Notes: a model not told the origin generated them from the sequence alone. 64,000 bases of DNA from Povalibacter uvarum (GCF_014202975.1 NZ_JACHHZ010000003.1:1074008-1138007); one strand, 5' to 3'. Positions 38,428 to 47,917 are shown, numbered from the stretch's first letter. Program-made: numbers and translations.

Positions 38428-38598
38428 GGATGGCGGATAGCGATGGTGAATGGTCAGAATCTGCACTCACGGTCATCCCCGCACAGGCGGGGATCCATCT
38501 TGTCGGAAGACCTTGGAGTCCCGCCTGCACGGGAGTGACGCGTCAGAATTCGTGCTGTCTTTCTCGAACCATCCGCCATCCGCTATCCGCTGTCCCCC
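38428..38598. repeat. Composite repeat: GGATRGC heptamer arrays flanking an inverted REP-like pair
   Basis: Outer left array GGATGGC GGATAGC ... TGGTCAGAAT (38428-38460); outer right array, inverted, ACCATCC GCCATCC GCTATCC GCTGTCC (about 38568-38598). Between them lies an inner inverted pair, GTCATCCCCGC...GCGGGGATCC (38472-38497) and TGGAGTCCCGCC...GGGAGTGAC (38514-38539). This is the same inner element type as at 22550 and 52432. It fills the gap between convergent TPR and zapE genes. Confidence 0.8.
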
Positions 38599-38604
38599 TT
38601 CGTC

Positions 38605-39690
38605 TTACGGCCGATGCGGCCGCGACAGATACTCCTGCGACTGCATCTCAATGAGCCGGCTCGACGTCCGCTCGAACTCGAACGCGAGCTTCGAGCCGCG
38701 ATAGATCTGTGTCACCGGCGCGACGGTCGAAACGATCAGCTTCACTCCACGATCGTAGAACTCATCGACCAGGGTGACGAAGCGCCGGGCCTGGTTCTCC
38801 GACTCGGTCGTCAGCACCGGAATATCGCTCAGCATCACGGTGTGGAAGCAGCGCGCGATTTCGATGTAGTCGGCCTGGCCACGCGGTCCGTCGCAGAGTT
38901 CCTTGAAGTCGAACCACACGACATCCTCTGCGAGCCGCTTCGGATGCAGGCGCCGGTGATTCAGCGTCAGCGTCGCATTCGGCGTGCCGGCTTCGCCTGC
39001 AACCTGCTCGAAGAGTTGTGTCATCGAACCTGGGGTCCCGGCGTCGCCCGCAGCAAAAGCCGTGGGTGCGCTTTCGAGCGCGCGCAGGCGGAAGTCGACG
39101 CCCTTGTCGATCTGCACTACCTGGGTGTGCTCCTTCAGCAACTTGATCGCCGGTATGAAGCGCGCTCGTTGCAGGCCATCCTTGTAGAGATCGTCGGGCG
39201 GCACGTTGGAGGTCGCGACGAGCGTCACGCCCCGATCGAAGAGACCGCGGAAAAGATTCGCCAGCAGCATGGCATCGCCGATGTCGGCAACGAAGAGCTC
39301 GTCGAAGCACAATACCCGCGTCTTCTTAGCGATCTTCTCGGCGACGAGCTCGAGCGGATCGGCCTGATCCTTGTGCTTCTTCAGTTCGTCATGCACGGAC
39401 TGCATGAACCGGTGGAAGTGACTGCGCTGCTTGTCCTTGAAGGGCAGGCTATGGAAGAACAGGTCCATCATCCACGTCTTGCCGCGGCCTACGCCGCCCC
39501 AGATGTACAGACCCTTTTCGAGCTCGCGCTGCTTGCCGTTGAACAATCCTTTCAGCAGGCCGGCGGAGCGCGGCTTGATGAGCCTCAGGCGCAACTCGTC
39601 GAGCAGCGCAACGATGCGCTCCTGGGCAGCGTCCCGTTGATAGCCGAGGCGTGCGCATTCGCGCTGGTAGTGGGCGCTGACGTTGTCCAT
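38605..39690 (-). CDS. zapE: Cell division ATPase ZapE (AFG1 family)
   Basis: A 361-residue P-loop ATPase starting at ATG 39690, whose A is shared with the TGA of the upstream gene (TGATG, translational coupling). Walker A GGVGRGKTWMMDLFF; Walker B-like VLCFDELFVADIGDAM; ATSNVPPDDLYKDGLQR; FDFKELCDGPRGQADY. ZapE/AFG1 destabilises FtsZ polymers in E. coli under low oxygen and heat, and relates to mitochondrial AFG1. The pairing with acetoacetyl-CoA synthetase is probably incidental. Confidence 0.93.
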   Translation of the reverse strand: MDNVSAHYQRECARLGYQRDAAQERIVALLDELRLRLIKPRSAGLLKGLFNGKQRELEKGLYIWGGVGRGKTWMMDLFFHSLPFKDKQRSHFHRFMQSVHDELKKHKDQADPLELVAEKIAKKTRVLCFDELFVADIGDAMLLANLFRGLFDRGVTLVATSNVPPDDLYKDGLQRARFIPAIKLLKEHTQVVQIDKGVDFRLRALESAPTAFAAGDAGTPGSMTQLFEQVAGEAGTPNATLTLNHRRLHPKRLAEDVVWFDFKELCDGPRGQADYIEIARCFHTVMLSDIPVLTTESENQARRFVTLVDEFYDRGVKLIVSTVAPVTQIYRGSKLAFEFERTSSRLIEMQSQEYLSRPHRP

Positions 39691-41633
39691 CAACGCTGCA
39701 GCTCGGGCAGATCGCGGAAGAACTCGAGCACCTGCGGGTTCGCAAGCGCATCGGTGTTGCGAACAGGGCGGCCGTGGACCGCCTCACGCACCGCCAGCTC
39801 AGTCAGCTTGCCGTTGAGCGTGCGCGGCAGGTCCGGCGCCTGAATGATCTTTGCCGGCACGTGCCGTGGCGTCGTGTTGCGGCCGATGGTGTCGCGAATC
39901 TTTCGTTGCAGTTCGTCGGTAAGCGTCAACCCGTCGAGTAGTCTCACGAAGAGCACGACGCGGACGTCGTTCTGCCAGCTCTGTGCGATCGCCACTGATT
40001 CAGCGACTTCGGACACCTTCTCGACCTGGCGATAGATCTCCGCGGTGCCGATCCTCACGCCGCCGGGATTGAGTACGGCGTCAGAGCGGCCATGAACGAT
40101 CAGGCCGCCGCGCGACGTGACTGTGGCGAAGTCGCCGTGCCACCAGACGTTCGGATAGCGGGCAAAATAAGTCGCGTGAAAGCGTGAGCCATCGGTGTCG
40201 GACCAGAAGCCGATGGGCACTGAAGGGAAGGGCGCGGAGCAGACAAGTTCGCCCTGCGTGTCGACGACCGGCTTGCCGTTCTCGTCGAACACCTCGACCT
40301 TCATGCCAAGACCAAGGCATTGCATCTCGGTCTCGTAGACCGGCAACAGCGGGCAACCGAGCGCAAATGCACCGAGGATGTCCGTGCCGCCTGAGATGGA
40401 CGCCAGCTGCACGTCCTGCTTCACGTCGCGATACACGTAGCGCACGCTCTCCGGGCTCAACGGTGCGCCTGTCGAAATGATCGTGCGCAGCGCGCTTAGG
40501 TCAAACTCGGTGCCAGGCCTTACGCCGGCCTGCTGACAGGCGGTGAGGAAACGCGGACTCGTGCCGAAGAATGCGAGTTTCTCCTCGGCGGCCATGCGCC
40601 AGAGGATGCGGGGATCGGGCTGCACTGGTGAGCCGTCGAAGAGCACGACCGTCGCACCGGCGACGAGCGCACCGGCGAGGGCGTTCCACATCACCCAACC
40701 GCAGGTGGTGTAGTAAAAGTAGCGGTCGCCTGTCCGCAGATCCGAATGCAGCACATGCTCTTTGATGTGCTGCAGGAGAGCGCCGCCGCCGCTGTGGGTA
40801 ATGCACTTCGGCACACCCGTCGTTCCCGAGGAATAGAGAATGTAGACGGGATGAGCAAACGGCAATTGCGCGAACGAGAGCTTCGCGTCGGCGGAGCCGA
40901 AATCAGGGAACAGCACGGCGTCCGGAATGTCCGCGATCGCCGGCTTTTCGCTGAGGTACGGCACGATCACGACACGCTCGATGCTCGCAATCGTCTGCTT
41001 GACCGACTTCACGGTCGCGAGGCAATCGAGAGTCTTGCCGGCGTACGGATACGCGTCGGCGGCGATGAGTACCTTGGGAGAGATCTGGCCGAACCGATCG
41101 CATACTCCGCTCACACCGAAGTCGGGTGAACACGAGGACCAGATCGCGCCCAGGCTGGCCGTTGCCAGCATCGCGATCATCGCTTCCGGCAGATTGGGCA
41201 GGTAGCCCGCGACGCGATCGCCTTCCTTCACGCCGGCTTGCCGCAATCCGTCGGCGATCCGGGCGACTTCAGTGCGCAGCTGCCGCCACGACAATTCGCG
41301 GCGAACGCCGCGCTCGTTGCGGAAGATGATCGCGGGGGAGTCGTCGTCGAGCTTCAGGAGGTTCGCGGCGAAATTGAGCTTCGCGCCGACAAACCACTGC
41401 GCGCCGGGCATCTTGTTGCCGTCGACGAGTACGCGGTCGGCCTTGCGCTCGGCCCGTACCTCGGCAAAGTCCCATAGGGCGCTCCAGAAGTTTTCCGGAT
41501 ACTCGACCGACCAGCGATGCAGAGCAGCGTAGTCAGCGAGGGGCGCCTGATGGCGTTCACGCGCAAAGCGCATGAATCGCGTCATGTGCGCATCGGCGAT
41601 GCGCTCGGGGGGAGGCGACCAGATGGGATTCAT
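39690..41633 (-). CDS. Acetoacetate--CoA ligase
   Basis: A 647-residue acyl-AMP-forming ligase that makes acetoacetyl-CoA from acetoacetate, ATP and CoA. The length and GAIWSSCSPDFGVSGVCDRFGQI are diagnostic for acetoacetyl-CoA synthetase rather than acetyl-CoA synthetase. The AMP-binding motif YILYSSGTTGVPKCITHSGGG, FYYTTCGWVMWN, GGTDILGAF and HGRSDAVLNPGGVRIGTAEIY are all present. In leucine-degradation (liu) clusters this enzyme salvages the acetoacetate released by HMG-CoA lyase. Here the isovaleryl-CoA dehydrogenase and MCC beta genes lie about 9 kb upstream on the same strand. Confidence 0.92.
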   Translation of the reverse strand: MNPIWSPPPERIADAHMTRFMRFARERHQAPLADYAALHRWSVEYPENFWSALWDFAEVRAERKADRVLVDGNKMPGAQWFVGAKLNFAANLLKLDDDSPAIIFRNERGVRRELSWRQLRTEVARIADGLRQAGVKEGDRVAGYLPNLPEAMIAMLATASLGAIWSSCSPDFGVSGVCDRFGQISPKVLIAADAYPYAGKTLDCLATVKSVKQTIASIERVVIVPYLSEKPAIADIPDAVLFPDFGSADAKLSFAQLPFAHPVYILYSSGTTGVPKCITHSGGGALLQHIKEHVLHSDLRTGDRYFYYTTCGWVMWNALAGALVAGATVVLFDGSPVQPDPRILWRMAAEEKLAFFGTSPRFLTACQQAGVRPGTEFDLSALRTIISTGAPLSPESVRYVYRDVKQDVQLASISGGTDILGAFALGCPLLPVYETEMQCLGLGMKVEVFDENGKPVVDTQGELVCSAPFPSVPIGFWSDTDGSRFHATYFARYPNVWWHGDFATVTSRGGLIVHGRSDAVLNPGGVRIGTAEIYRQVEKVSEVAESVAIAQSWQNDVRVVLFVRLLDGLTLTDELQRKIRDTIGRNTTPRHVPAKIIQAPDLPRTLNGKLTELAVREAVHGRPVRNTDALANPQVLEFFRDLPELQR

Positions 41634-41636
41634 GAA

Positions 41637-41671
41637 GGGGATGGCGGATAGCGGATGGCGGATGGTAAGAA
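41637..41671. repeat. GGATRGC heptamer array upstream of the acetoacetyl-CoA synthetase
   Basis: GGATGGC GGATAGC GGATGGC GGATGGT then AAGAAC. Four units lie directly before the ATG of the minus-strand ligase gene, in the 102-bp gap to the ETF-QO gene. One arm only. Confidence 0.65.
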
Positions 41672-41735
41672 CGCCGGATGAGCACTCAATACCGTTCCGC
41701 CCCGGCGCTTGTCTACCGCAATCCGCTTCGCTGCT

Positions 41736-43358
41736 TCACAGATTCTGGTAGTTGGGTCCTGAGCCGCCCTCCGGCGTGGTCCAGGTGATGATCTCGTAGG
41801 GATCCTTGATGTCGCAGGCCTTGCAGTGCACGCAGTTCGCCGCGTTGATCTGCAGGCGCTTGCCCTTGTCGCCGTCGGGGACCATCTCATAGACGCCGGC
41901 CGGGCAGAAGTTCTCGCAAGGGTTGCCGTACTCGACAACGCAGCGCGTGGCGCAGATGTTCGTGTCGGCGACCTTGAGGTGGATCGGCTGTGCTTCGTCG
42001 TGCACGTTGCCGGCAAAGAACACTGACGCGAGCCGGTCGCGCGGCGGCAGCGAGCGATCGATCCATTGGCGATCCGGCGACTGGTAGTCGGCGAGCTTTT
42101 CGAGTGCCGACCAGTCCGCGGTGTTGCGCATCGTCCAGGGCGTCTTGCCCTTCAGCACGGCCTCGATACCCGCGTTGATCATCGCGAAATACAGGCCCTT
42201 CTTGAACGCGGGTTTGAAATTGCGGACGGAGTGCAGTTCCTTGTGGCCTTCGGATGCGCGCCAGCGGGCGTCGAATCCGGCCGACTTTCCTTCGGCTGCC
42301 AGATGCTCCGCCGCGAGCGCGCCCGAGCGAATCGCCTGGTGAATGCCCTTGATCTTGAAGACGTTCAGCGTGCCTCCGGCATCGCCGATGATGAGCGCGC
42401 CGGGCATGTCGAGCTTCGGCAGCGACTGATAGCCGCCCGCCGCAATCGTGCGCGCGCCAGCCGAGAGAATTTCGCCGCCTTCGAGCAGCGGCTTGATGCG
42501 CGGATGGTTCTTGAATTGCTGAAACGCCTCGAACGGTTTCAGTCGCGGATCTTCATAGTTGAGGCCGACGACGTACCCCACGTACACGCGATCGTTGTCG
42601 AGGTGATAAAGGAAGCTGCCGCCATACGTGTTGACGTCCAGCGGCCAGCCGAACGCATGTTCGATACGACCCGGCTTCACCCGGCCCGGCGGCAGTTGCC
42701 ACAGCTCCTTGAATCCGAGACCGAAGGTCGGCGGATCGCAGTGTTCGCGCAGGTTGAATTTCTTGATGAGCTGCTTCGCGATCGAACCGCGTGAGCCTTC
42801 CGCGATGATCGTCGTGCCGGCGTGGATCTCGATACCCGGTGTGAAGTTCGGGCCGGGCTCGCCATTGCGCTCGACACCCATGTCGCCGATGCGAACGCCT
42901 TTGACGGCGCCTTGCTCATCGAAGAGTGCTTCCGCGGCCGAGTAGCCGGGGAAGATGTCGACGCCGAGCTTCTCCGCCTGCTGTGCCAGCCACGGAGTGA
43001 GCTGTCCCAGCGACACGATGAAGTTGCCGTGGTTGTTCATCGGCGTAAGGTTCACTGCCCAGTTCGGCAGTTTGAACGAGCCGGTCTTGGTCATGAGTCG
43101 CACATCGTCTTCGACCGCGGGCACTTTCATTCCCGTGTATTCGGTGCTCCAGTTGGGCAGCAGCTTCTCCAGTGCGGCGGGCTCGAGGACTGCACCGGAA
43201 AGCGAGTGCGCCCCGACCGCGGAGCCTTTCTCCAGCACGCAGATGTTCAGGTCGGGCTTCAGCTGCTTCAGGCGGATCGCACAGGCGAGGCCGGCGGGAC
43301 CTGCGCCGACAATCACCAGGTCGTACTCCATGACTTCGCGTTCGATGGCTTCGCTCAT
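41736..43358 (-). CDS. Electron-transfer flavoprotein:ubiquinone oxidoreductase
   Basis: A 540-residue FAD and 4Fe-4S protein that passes electrons from acyl-CoA dehydrogenases, via ETF, into the quinone pool. FAD site YDLVIVGAGPAGLACAIRLK; ubiquinone region GLGFKELWQLPPGR; C-terminal cluster ligands CENFCPAGVYE and CVHCKACDIKDP. It is a peripheral inner-membrane protein. Its neighbours (isovaleryl-CoA dehydrogenase, enoyl-CoA hydratase, thiolase) supply reduced ETF. No etfAB genes are in the window. Confidence 0.96.
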   Translation of the reverse strand: MSEAIEREVMEYDLVIVGAGPAGLACAIRLKQLKPDLNICVLEKGSAVGAHSLSGAVLEPAALEKLLPNWSTEYTGMKVPAVEDDVRLMTKTGSFKLPNWAVNLTPMNNHGNFIVSLGQLTPWLAQQAEKLGVDIFPGYSAAEALFDEQGAVKGVRIGDMGVERNGEPGPNFTPGIEIHAGTTIIAEGSRGSIAKQLIKKFNLREHCDPPTFGLGFKELWQLPPGRVKPGRIEHAFGWPLDVNTYGGSFLYHLDNDRVYVGYVVGLNYEDPRLKPFEAFQQFKNHPRIKPLLEGGEILSAGARTIAAGGYQSLPKLDMPGALIIGDAGGTLNVFKIKGIHQAIRSGALAAEHLAAEGKSAGFDARWRASEGHKELHSVRNFKPAFKKGLYFAMINAGIEAVLKGKTPWTMRNTADWSALEKLADYQSPDRQWIDRSLPPRDRLASVFFAGNVHDEAQPIHLKVADTNICATRCVVEYGNPCENFCPAGVYEMVPDGDKGKRLQINAANCVHCKACDIKDPYEIITWTTPEGGSGPNYQNL

Positions 43359-43390
43359 ACGTTCGTTATGACTTTGGTTAAGCGTGGCTT

Positions 43391-44782
43391 CTAGGGTTTG
43401 GCAATCGCATCGCGCAGCGGCGCGATGGCTTCGATCTGTGGCTTCACTGTCGCGAGGTCGCCGACGATGACGACCGACATCTGCGTCGGGTCGAGATGGT
43501 CACGAGCGGCCTGCGTGATCTGCGCGGGCGTCACGGCATAGAGCCGGTCGACGAAGGTGGTCAGCCAGTTCGAGGGCAGGCCCTGCAGGTTCATGAAGGC
43601 GAGCTGGCCGATCAGTCCGCCGCGTGTGCTCGTCGACATGACGAAGATGCCGTTGCGATAGTTCTTGATGGAAGTGAGCTCGGGCTCCGTCGGTGCCTCT
43701 GAGCGCAGCAGATCGATCTCCTTGAAGATCTCGCTGACCGAGGGGCCGGTCTGGGCCGACTTTACGTCGGCGTTCTCGAGCCACGTCGCCTGGTGGTACT
43801 GCGTGGCGATGCCGCTGCCGGGCGAGTAGGCCCAGCCTTTCGCCTCCCGCAGATTCATCGTGATGCGAGAGGTCAGAACGCCGCCGAGCATCGTGTTCGC
43901 TACGGAAAGCGGCATGAAGTTCGGTTGCGTGGGATCGATGACCCGCTTGCCGATTCGCAATGTCGACTGCGGTGCGCCCGGTCGATCGAGCAGCTTCACC
44001 GTTCGCGGGCGCGCATCAGTCGGCGCGAGTTGCAGCGGCGGGGCGCCCTCGCGCCAGCCGCCGAGCGATTCGCGGATCGCCTTTTCGATAGCTGCGCGAT
44101 CGAAGCGGCCAGCGACGTACACATGTGTCCGACGGGCGCCGAAGTTTGCGTCGTAGTAGCCGCGGATGTCAGCGATCGAGTAGCTGTTCAGCTGCTCAAC
44201 TGTCGGGAAGGACTTGCCGTAGGGATGATCGGGATAAAGAAGGTCCGCCATGGCCGCGCCCGCAATGGCCTGCGGCTGCGTCGTCTGGACACTGAGATTG
44301 CGCAGGTAGTCCTGCCGGATTCGCGCCAGCTCACTCTCCGGCAGCGCCGGCGTCGTCAGTACTTCGGCGAGCAATCCGACCGCGTCGGCACCGTATTCGG
44401 AAAGCACATCGAGCGACAACAGCGTTTCATCGGCGGTGACGCTGATGCCCAGCTGACCGCCCATCAGCGTTGCGGCATCCGCAATCTGACCCGAGTTGCG
44501 ATCCTTCGTGCCTTCCTTGAGCAGATCGCCCGTCAGATCCGCGAGCCAGGTCTTGTCGCCTTCGTTGAGATTGCCGGTGCGGACTGCAACGGCAACGCTG
44601 ACTTTGGGAATGACGCCGAAGTCGACGAACGTCGCCTGCACGCCGTTCGGCAGCGAGATCGTTACCGGGGTCGGCAACTGGAAGGGACGCGGCGGACCCG
44701 GAGGAGGCGGAGCCTGCTGAGCGCCTGTCACGCTCGCTACGGACGCGAGGACGGCGAATGCGAACCACTGAAGCTTATTCAT
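43391..44782 (-). CDS. M16-family protein lacking the catalytic motif (partner subunit)
   Basis: A 463-residue protein with signal peptide MNKLQWFAFAVLASVASVTGAQ and a Pro-rich lead. It has two M16 half-domains (NGVQATFVDFGVIPKVSVAVAVRTGN, then PDHPYGKSFPTVEQLNSYSIADIRGYYDANF). The zinc motif HxxEH is absent: the matching helix reads WLADLTGDLLKEG. Such inactive subunits pair with an active M16 subunit, as in mitochondrial processing peptidase and in the two-gene periplasmic M16 proteases. Its ATG overlaps the stop of the active partner by 4 bp. Confidence 0.88.
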   Translation of the reverse strand: MNKLQWFAFAVLASVASVTGAQQAPPPPGPPRPFQLPTPVTISLPNGVQATFVDFGVIPKVSVAVAVRTGNLNEGDKTWLADLTGDLLKEGTKDRNSGQIADAATLMGGQLGISVTADETLLSLDVLSEYGADAVGLLAEVLTTPALPESELARIRQDYLRNLSVQTTQPQAIAGAAMADLLYPDHPYGKSFPTVEQLNSYSIADIRGYYDANFGARRTHVYVAGRFDRAAIEKAIRESLGGWREGAPPLQLAPTDARPRTVKLLDRPGAPQSTLRIGKRVIDPTQPNFMPLSVANTMLGGVLTSRITMNLREAKGWAYSPGSGIATQYHQATWLENADVKSAQTGPSVSEIFKEIDLLRSEAPTEPELTSIKNYRNGIFVMSTSTRGGLIGQLAFMNLQGLPSNWLTTFVDRLYAVTPAQITQAARDHLDPTQMSVVIVGDLATVKPQIEAIAPLRDAIAKP

Positions 44783-46191
44783 TGCGCTGCTCCCTGGTTC
44801 TGCGTTGCCTTGCCCGGCGTCAACGTCATCACCGTGCGATTGTCGCGTCGCAGGTATTCCTGCGCGGTCTTGCGCACCAGTTCCGGCGTCACTTTCGCAA
44901 ATTCGGCTTCGATGTGATTGATGCGCGAAGGATCGTCATCGAAGAGAGCGAAACATGCGAGCAGATCGATGAGGCCGAGCCGCGTGCTGGAACCGACGAT
45001 GTCGTAGAGCTGCGAGCGGATCGTGCGTCGTGCACGATCGAGCTCGTCCTGCGTCACCAGTTCGGTGCGCAGCCGTTCGACATTCTCATCGAACGCTCCC
45101 ATGATTTCAGCCTGCGGCGTGGTCGGATCATGGAGCAGCGATGCGGACCAGAGCATCGGACCGCTGTAGTTGAACATGTTCCCGAGCAGGTTGATGCCGC
45201 CGGAGACGCTGTCGGTGAAGCCCCGCTTCTGCACGAGATCGCGATGCAGGCGGGAAGATTCTCCCTGCAGCAGGATCTCGTCGATCAGCCCGAAGGCGAA
45301 GTGCTCGGGCGTCCACCGCGGCGGAACGTGATAGCCGATGGCGAGCGCGGGGCGCGGAGCAAGGGCATCCGTATAGCTGACCTGCTTCTCGGCCGTCTGG
45401 CGCGGCTCGGAGACATCGGGAATCGCAGGCACCGGTGCGGCGGGAATCGTCGAGAAATACTGCTCGATCCACTTCTTCGCTTGCGCCGGATCGAAATCCC
45501 CTGCGACGACGAGCACGGCGTTGCCTGGCACGTAGTACGTGCGGAAGAACGTGCGCGCCTCTTCGAGCGTGGCAGCGTCGATGTGCTGCAGATCGCCGTA
45601 GAAGTTATGGGCGTTGTACCAGTTGGTGTTGGCGTACTGGGGCAACTGCAGCCACGGGAACCCGCCATAGGGGCGATTCAGCACGTTGACCTTCACTTCC
45701 TCCTTGACCACGCCCTGCTGGTTCTCGAGATTCTCCTGCGTGATGTCGAGGCTGCGCATGCGATCGCCCTCGGCCCACAACATCGTCTCGAGCGCGTTCG
45801 ACGGGAAGGCTTCGTAGTAGTTCGTAAAGTCGAAGCGCGTCGAGCCATTCAGCGTGCCGCCGAGTCCCTGAACGAGTTTGAAGAACTGGCCCTTCGCGAG
45901 GTTCTGCGAGCCCTGGAACATCAGGTGCTCGAACAGATGCGCGAATCCCGTGCGATCCTTCGGCTCGATGCGAAAGCCGATGTTGTAGTAGATGCCGATC
46001 GAGGCGACCGGCACGGAATGATCTTCGGAAAGAACGACCCGAAGGCCGTTCGAGAGCTTGTAGTAGTCGACGGGAACGGAGAGCGCAGGGACAGCGGCAG
46101 GTTTCTTCGCATCGGCGGCAGGAGGCGTCGGCGCCGTAGCACAACCGAACTGCAGCAGTGCAACCAGTGTGAATATAGCTGCTCTGTTCAT
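44779..46191 (-). CDS. M16-family zinc metallopeptidase (catalytic subunit)
   Basis: A 470-residue exported peptidase from ATG 46191, which has a GGAGGAGA site (a GTG-initiated lead to 46218 is less likely). The N-terminus is MNRAAIFTLVALLQFGCATAP; the QFGC is only a partial lipobox. The catalytic HxxEH motif is in TGFAHLFEHLMFQGS, with the distal Glu in the EGDRM...QEEV region. It degrades periplasmic or envelope peptides, probably as a heterodimer with the product of the overlapping downstream gene. Confidence 0.9.
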   Translation of the reverse strand: MNRAAIFTLVALLQFGCATAPTPPAADAKKPAAVPALSVPVDYYKLSNGLRVVLSEDHSVPVASIGIYYNIGFRIEPKDRTGFAHLFEHLMFQGSQNLAKGQFFKLVQGLGGTLNGSTRFDFTNYYEAFPSNALETMLWAEGDRMRSLDITQENLENQQGVVKEEVKVNVLNRPYGGFPWLQLPQYANTNWYNAHNFYGDLQHIDAATLEEARTFFRTYYVPGNAVLVVAGDFDPAQAKKWIEQYFSTIPAAPVPAIPDVSEPRQTAEKQVSYTDALAPRPALAIGYHVPPRWTPEHFAFGLIDEILLQGESSRLHRDLVQKRGFTDSVSGGINLLGNMFNYSGPMLWSASLLHDPTTPQAEIMGAFDENVERLRTELVTQDELDRARRTIRSQLYDIVGSSTRLGLIDLLACFALFDDDPSRINHIEAEFAKVTPELVRKTAQEYLRRDNRTVMTLTPGKATQNQGAAQ

Positions 46192-46206
46192 CCCGTCTCT
46201 CCTCCG

Positions 46207-46234
46207 ACCAGTCACCATCCGCTATCCGCCATCC
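46207..46234. repeat. GGATRGC-family heptamer array, inverted orientation
   Basis: ACCATCC GCTATCC GCCATCC GC lies in the gap between the M16 gene start and the SDR stop. It is the reverse complement of the GGATGGC/GGATAGC units at 38428 and 41637. Confidence 0.6.
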
Positions 46235-46246
46235 GCTTCTTCGCTC

Positions 46247-47014
46247 TCACTTCGGCGCCATGCGAATCGCGCCATCGAGGCGGATGCATTCGCCGTTGAG
46301 CATGATGTTCTCGCAGATATGGGCCACCAGCGCGGCGTACTCCTCGGGCCGGCCGAGCCGGGGAGGGAACGGGACCTGGCGACCGAGCGAGTCCTGCGTT
46401 TCCTGCGGCATCGCGGCCATCATCGGTGTCTTGAAGATGCCGGGCGCAATCGTCATGACGCGAATGCCGCTCGAAGCGAGGTCGCGCGCCATCGGCAGCG
46501 TCATGCCGACGACGCCGCCCTTGGAAGCGGAGTAGGCGACCTGTCCGATCTGACCATCGAACGCCGCGACGGACGCGGTCATCACGATCAAGCCGCGTTC
46601 GCCCTCCTCGTTCGGCGTGTTGGCGCCCATCGCTGCTGCCGCGGCTTTAGCCACCTGCAGCGTGCCGACGAGATTCACTTCGACGACCTTGCGGAAGAAG
46701 TCGCCGGGCATCGGCCCTTCCTTGTTCACGAGGCGGCGGGCCCATGCAACGCCGGCGCAATTCACTGCGAGATTGATCGAGCCCATCGAGGCGCGTGCGG
46801 CGGCGATGGCTTCGTTGACGGCGGTTTCGCTCGTCACATCCACGGTCTGGAACGTGGCGGCATCGCCGAGTGCTTGCGCGGCTGCTTCGCCGGCTGCTTG
46901 ATTCACATCGAGGAGCGTGACCTTCGCGCCGCCAGCGACGAGCTTCGCCGCAACCGCGTTGCCGAGCCCTGAAGCGCCGCCGGTGATGACTGCGCGTACC
47001 TGATTCAATTTCAT
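46247..47014 (-). CDS. 3-hydroxyacyl-CoA dehydrogenase, SDR type (HSD17B10-like)
   Basis: A 255-residue short-chain dehydrogenase. NAD site [22 protein letters not shown] with an acidic LLDVNQ end, so NAD is preferred; catalytic Ser-Tyr-Lys in [23 protein letters not shown]. The [10 protein letters not shown] and [15 protein letters not shown] segments match type-2 3-hydroxyacyl-CoA dehydrogenases, which oxidise 2-methyl-3-hydroxybutyryl-CoA (isoleucine) and other short 3-hydroxyacyl-CoAs. It lies beside a second SDR and an enoyl-CoA hydratase. Confidence 0.88.
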   Translation of the reverse strand: MKLNQVRAVITGGASGLGNAVAAKLVAGGAKVTLLDVNQAAGEAAAQALGDAATFQTVDVTSETAVNEAIAAARASMGSINLAVNCAGVAWARRLVNKEGPMPGDFFRKVVEVNLVGTLQVAKAAAAAMGANTPNEEGERGLIVMTASVAAFDGQIGQVAYSASKGGVVGMTLPMARDLASSGIRVMTIAPGIFKTPMMAAMPQETQDSLGRQVPFPPRLGRPEEYAALVAHICENIMLNGECIRLDGAIRMAPK

Positions 47015-47024
47015 TGCGTCCTAC

Positions 47025-47786
47025 CTATATGCGCTGCGCGCCGTCGAGCTCGATGACACGTCCGGAGAAGAAATCGTTCTCCGCGATGAAGATCGCTGCA
47101 TGCGCCATTTCCGATGGATCGGCCATGCGCTTCAGCGGTACCGCCGACAGCGCACGCTCGATCATCTCGGGCTTCATTGCATCGAGGATTTCCGTGCGGG
47201 TGAAACCGGGCGCGATCGCCCCGGCGCGAATGCCGTAACGAGCCAGTTCCTTGGCCCAGACCACCGTCATCGCCGCGACGCCGGCCTTGGCTGCCGAATA
47301 GTTCGACTGGCCCATGTTGCCCGCGCGCGAAATGCTCGACGTGCTGATGATCACGCCGCCGTTGCCTAGCGTGATCATGCGGGCCGCGGCTTCGCGCGCG
47401 CCCAGGAACACACCGGTGAGATTGACGTCGATGACGGCCTGCCACTGGTCCTTCGACATCTTGCCGACGACCTTGCCGTCCTGGACTTTGACCAGCATCG
47501 CGTCTTTCGTGATGCCGGCGTTGTTGACCATCACATCGAGCCGGTCGAAGTCCGTGACCACGGCGTCGAGCGTCGCGGCGACTTCGTCTTCCCGGCTGAC
47601 GTTGCAGAGATAGGTGCGTGCCTGGACGCCGAGCGCCTGGCATTCGGCCGATGTCTTGTCGAGATCGGCGGCGTTGAGGTCGAGCAGGGCGACGTTGGCG
47701 CGCTTCTGGGCGAACGCAACGGCCATGGCCCGGCCGATGCCGCGGCCGCTGCCGGTGATGACGACCAGCTTTCCTTCAAGCTGCAT
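47025..47786 (-). CDS. 3-oxoacyl reductase, SDR family (FabG-like)
   Basis: A 253-residue short-chain reductase starting at MQLEGKLVVITGSGRGIGRA (47786). It has the TGxxxGIG coenzyme motif, NNAGITKDAMLVK, and a catalytic segment STSSISRAGNMGQSNYSAAKAG. APGFTRTEILDAMKPEM and the C-terminal GRVIELDGAQRI fit FabG and acetoacetyl-CoA reductases. A role in acyl-CoA metabolism is inferred from its neighbours. It starts 10 bp from the preceding SDR, so the two are co-transcribed. Confidence 0.85.
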   Translation of the reverse strand: MQLEGKLVVITGSGRGIGRAMAVAFAQKRANVALLDLNAADLDKTSAECQALGVQARTYLCNVSREDEVAATLDAVVTDFDRLDVMVNNAGITKDAMLVKVQDGKVVGKMSKDQWQAVIDVNLTGVFLGAREAAARMITLGNGGVIISTSSISRAGNMGQSNYSAAKAGVAAMTVVWAKELARYGIRAGAIAPGFTRTEILDAMKPEMIERALSAVPLKRMADPSEMAHAAIFIAENDFFSGRVIELDGAQRI

Positions 47787-47890
47787 GGCATACCTCGAGG
47801 AGATCGCGAAGGCGCCGGATGTTAGCCGCTTTCTTGCGGCGCACAAAGCCCCGAACTGACGAGATTCATCGACGTTCGCATGGCGGAAGG

Positions 47891-47917
47891 GTCCCACCCG
47901 GAAAGGGTGGGTGGGAC
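47891..47917. terminator. GC-rich hairpin between enoyl-CoA hydratase and FabG-like genes
   Basis: GTCCCACCC (47891-47899) pairs with GGGTGGGAC (47909-47917), and a tighter CCCACCC-GGAAA-GGGTGGG alternative exists. It lies in a 146-bp gap between co-oriented minus-strand genes. There is no T-run on the minus strand, so it may be a REP-like or mRNA-stability element and not a true terminator. Confidence 0.4.
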
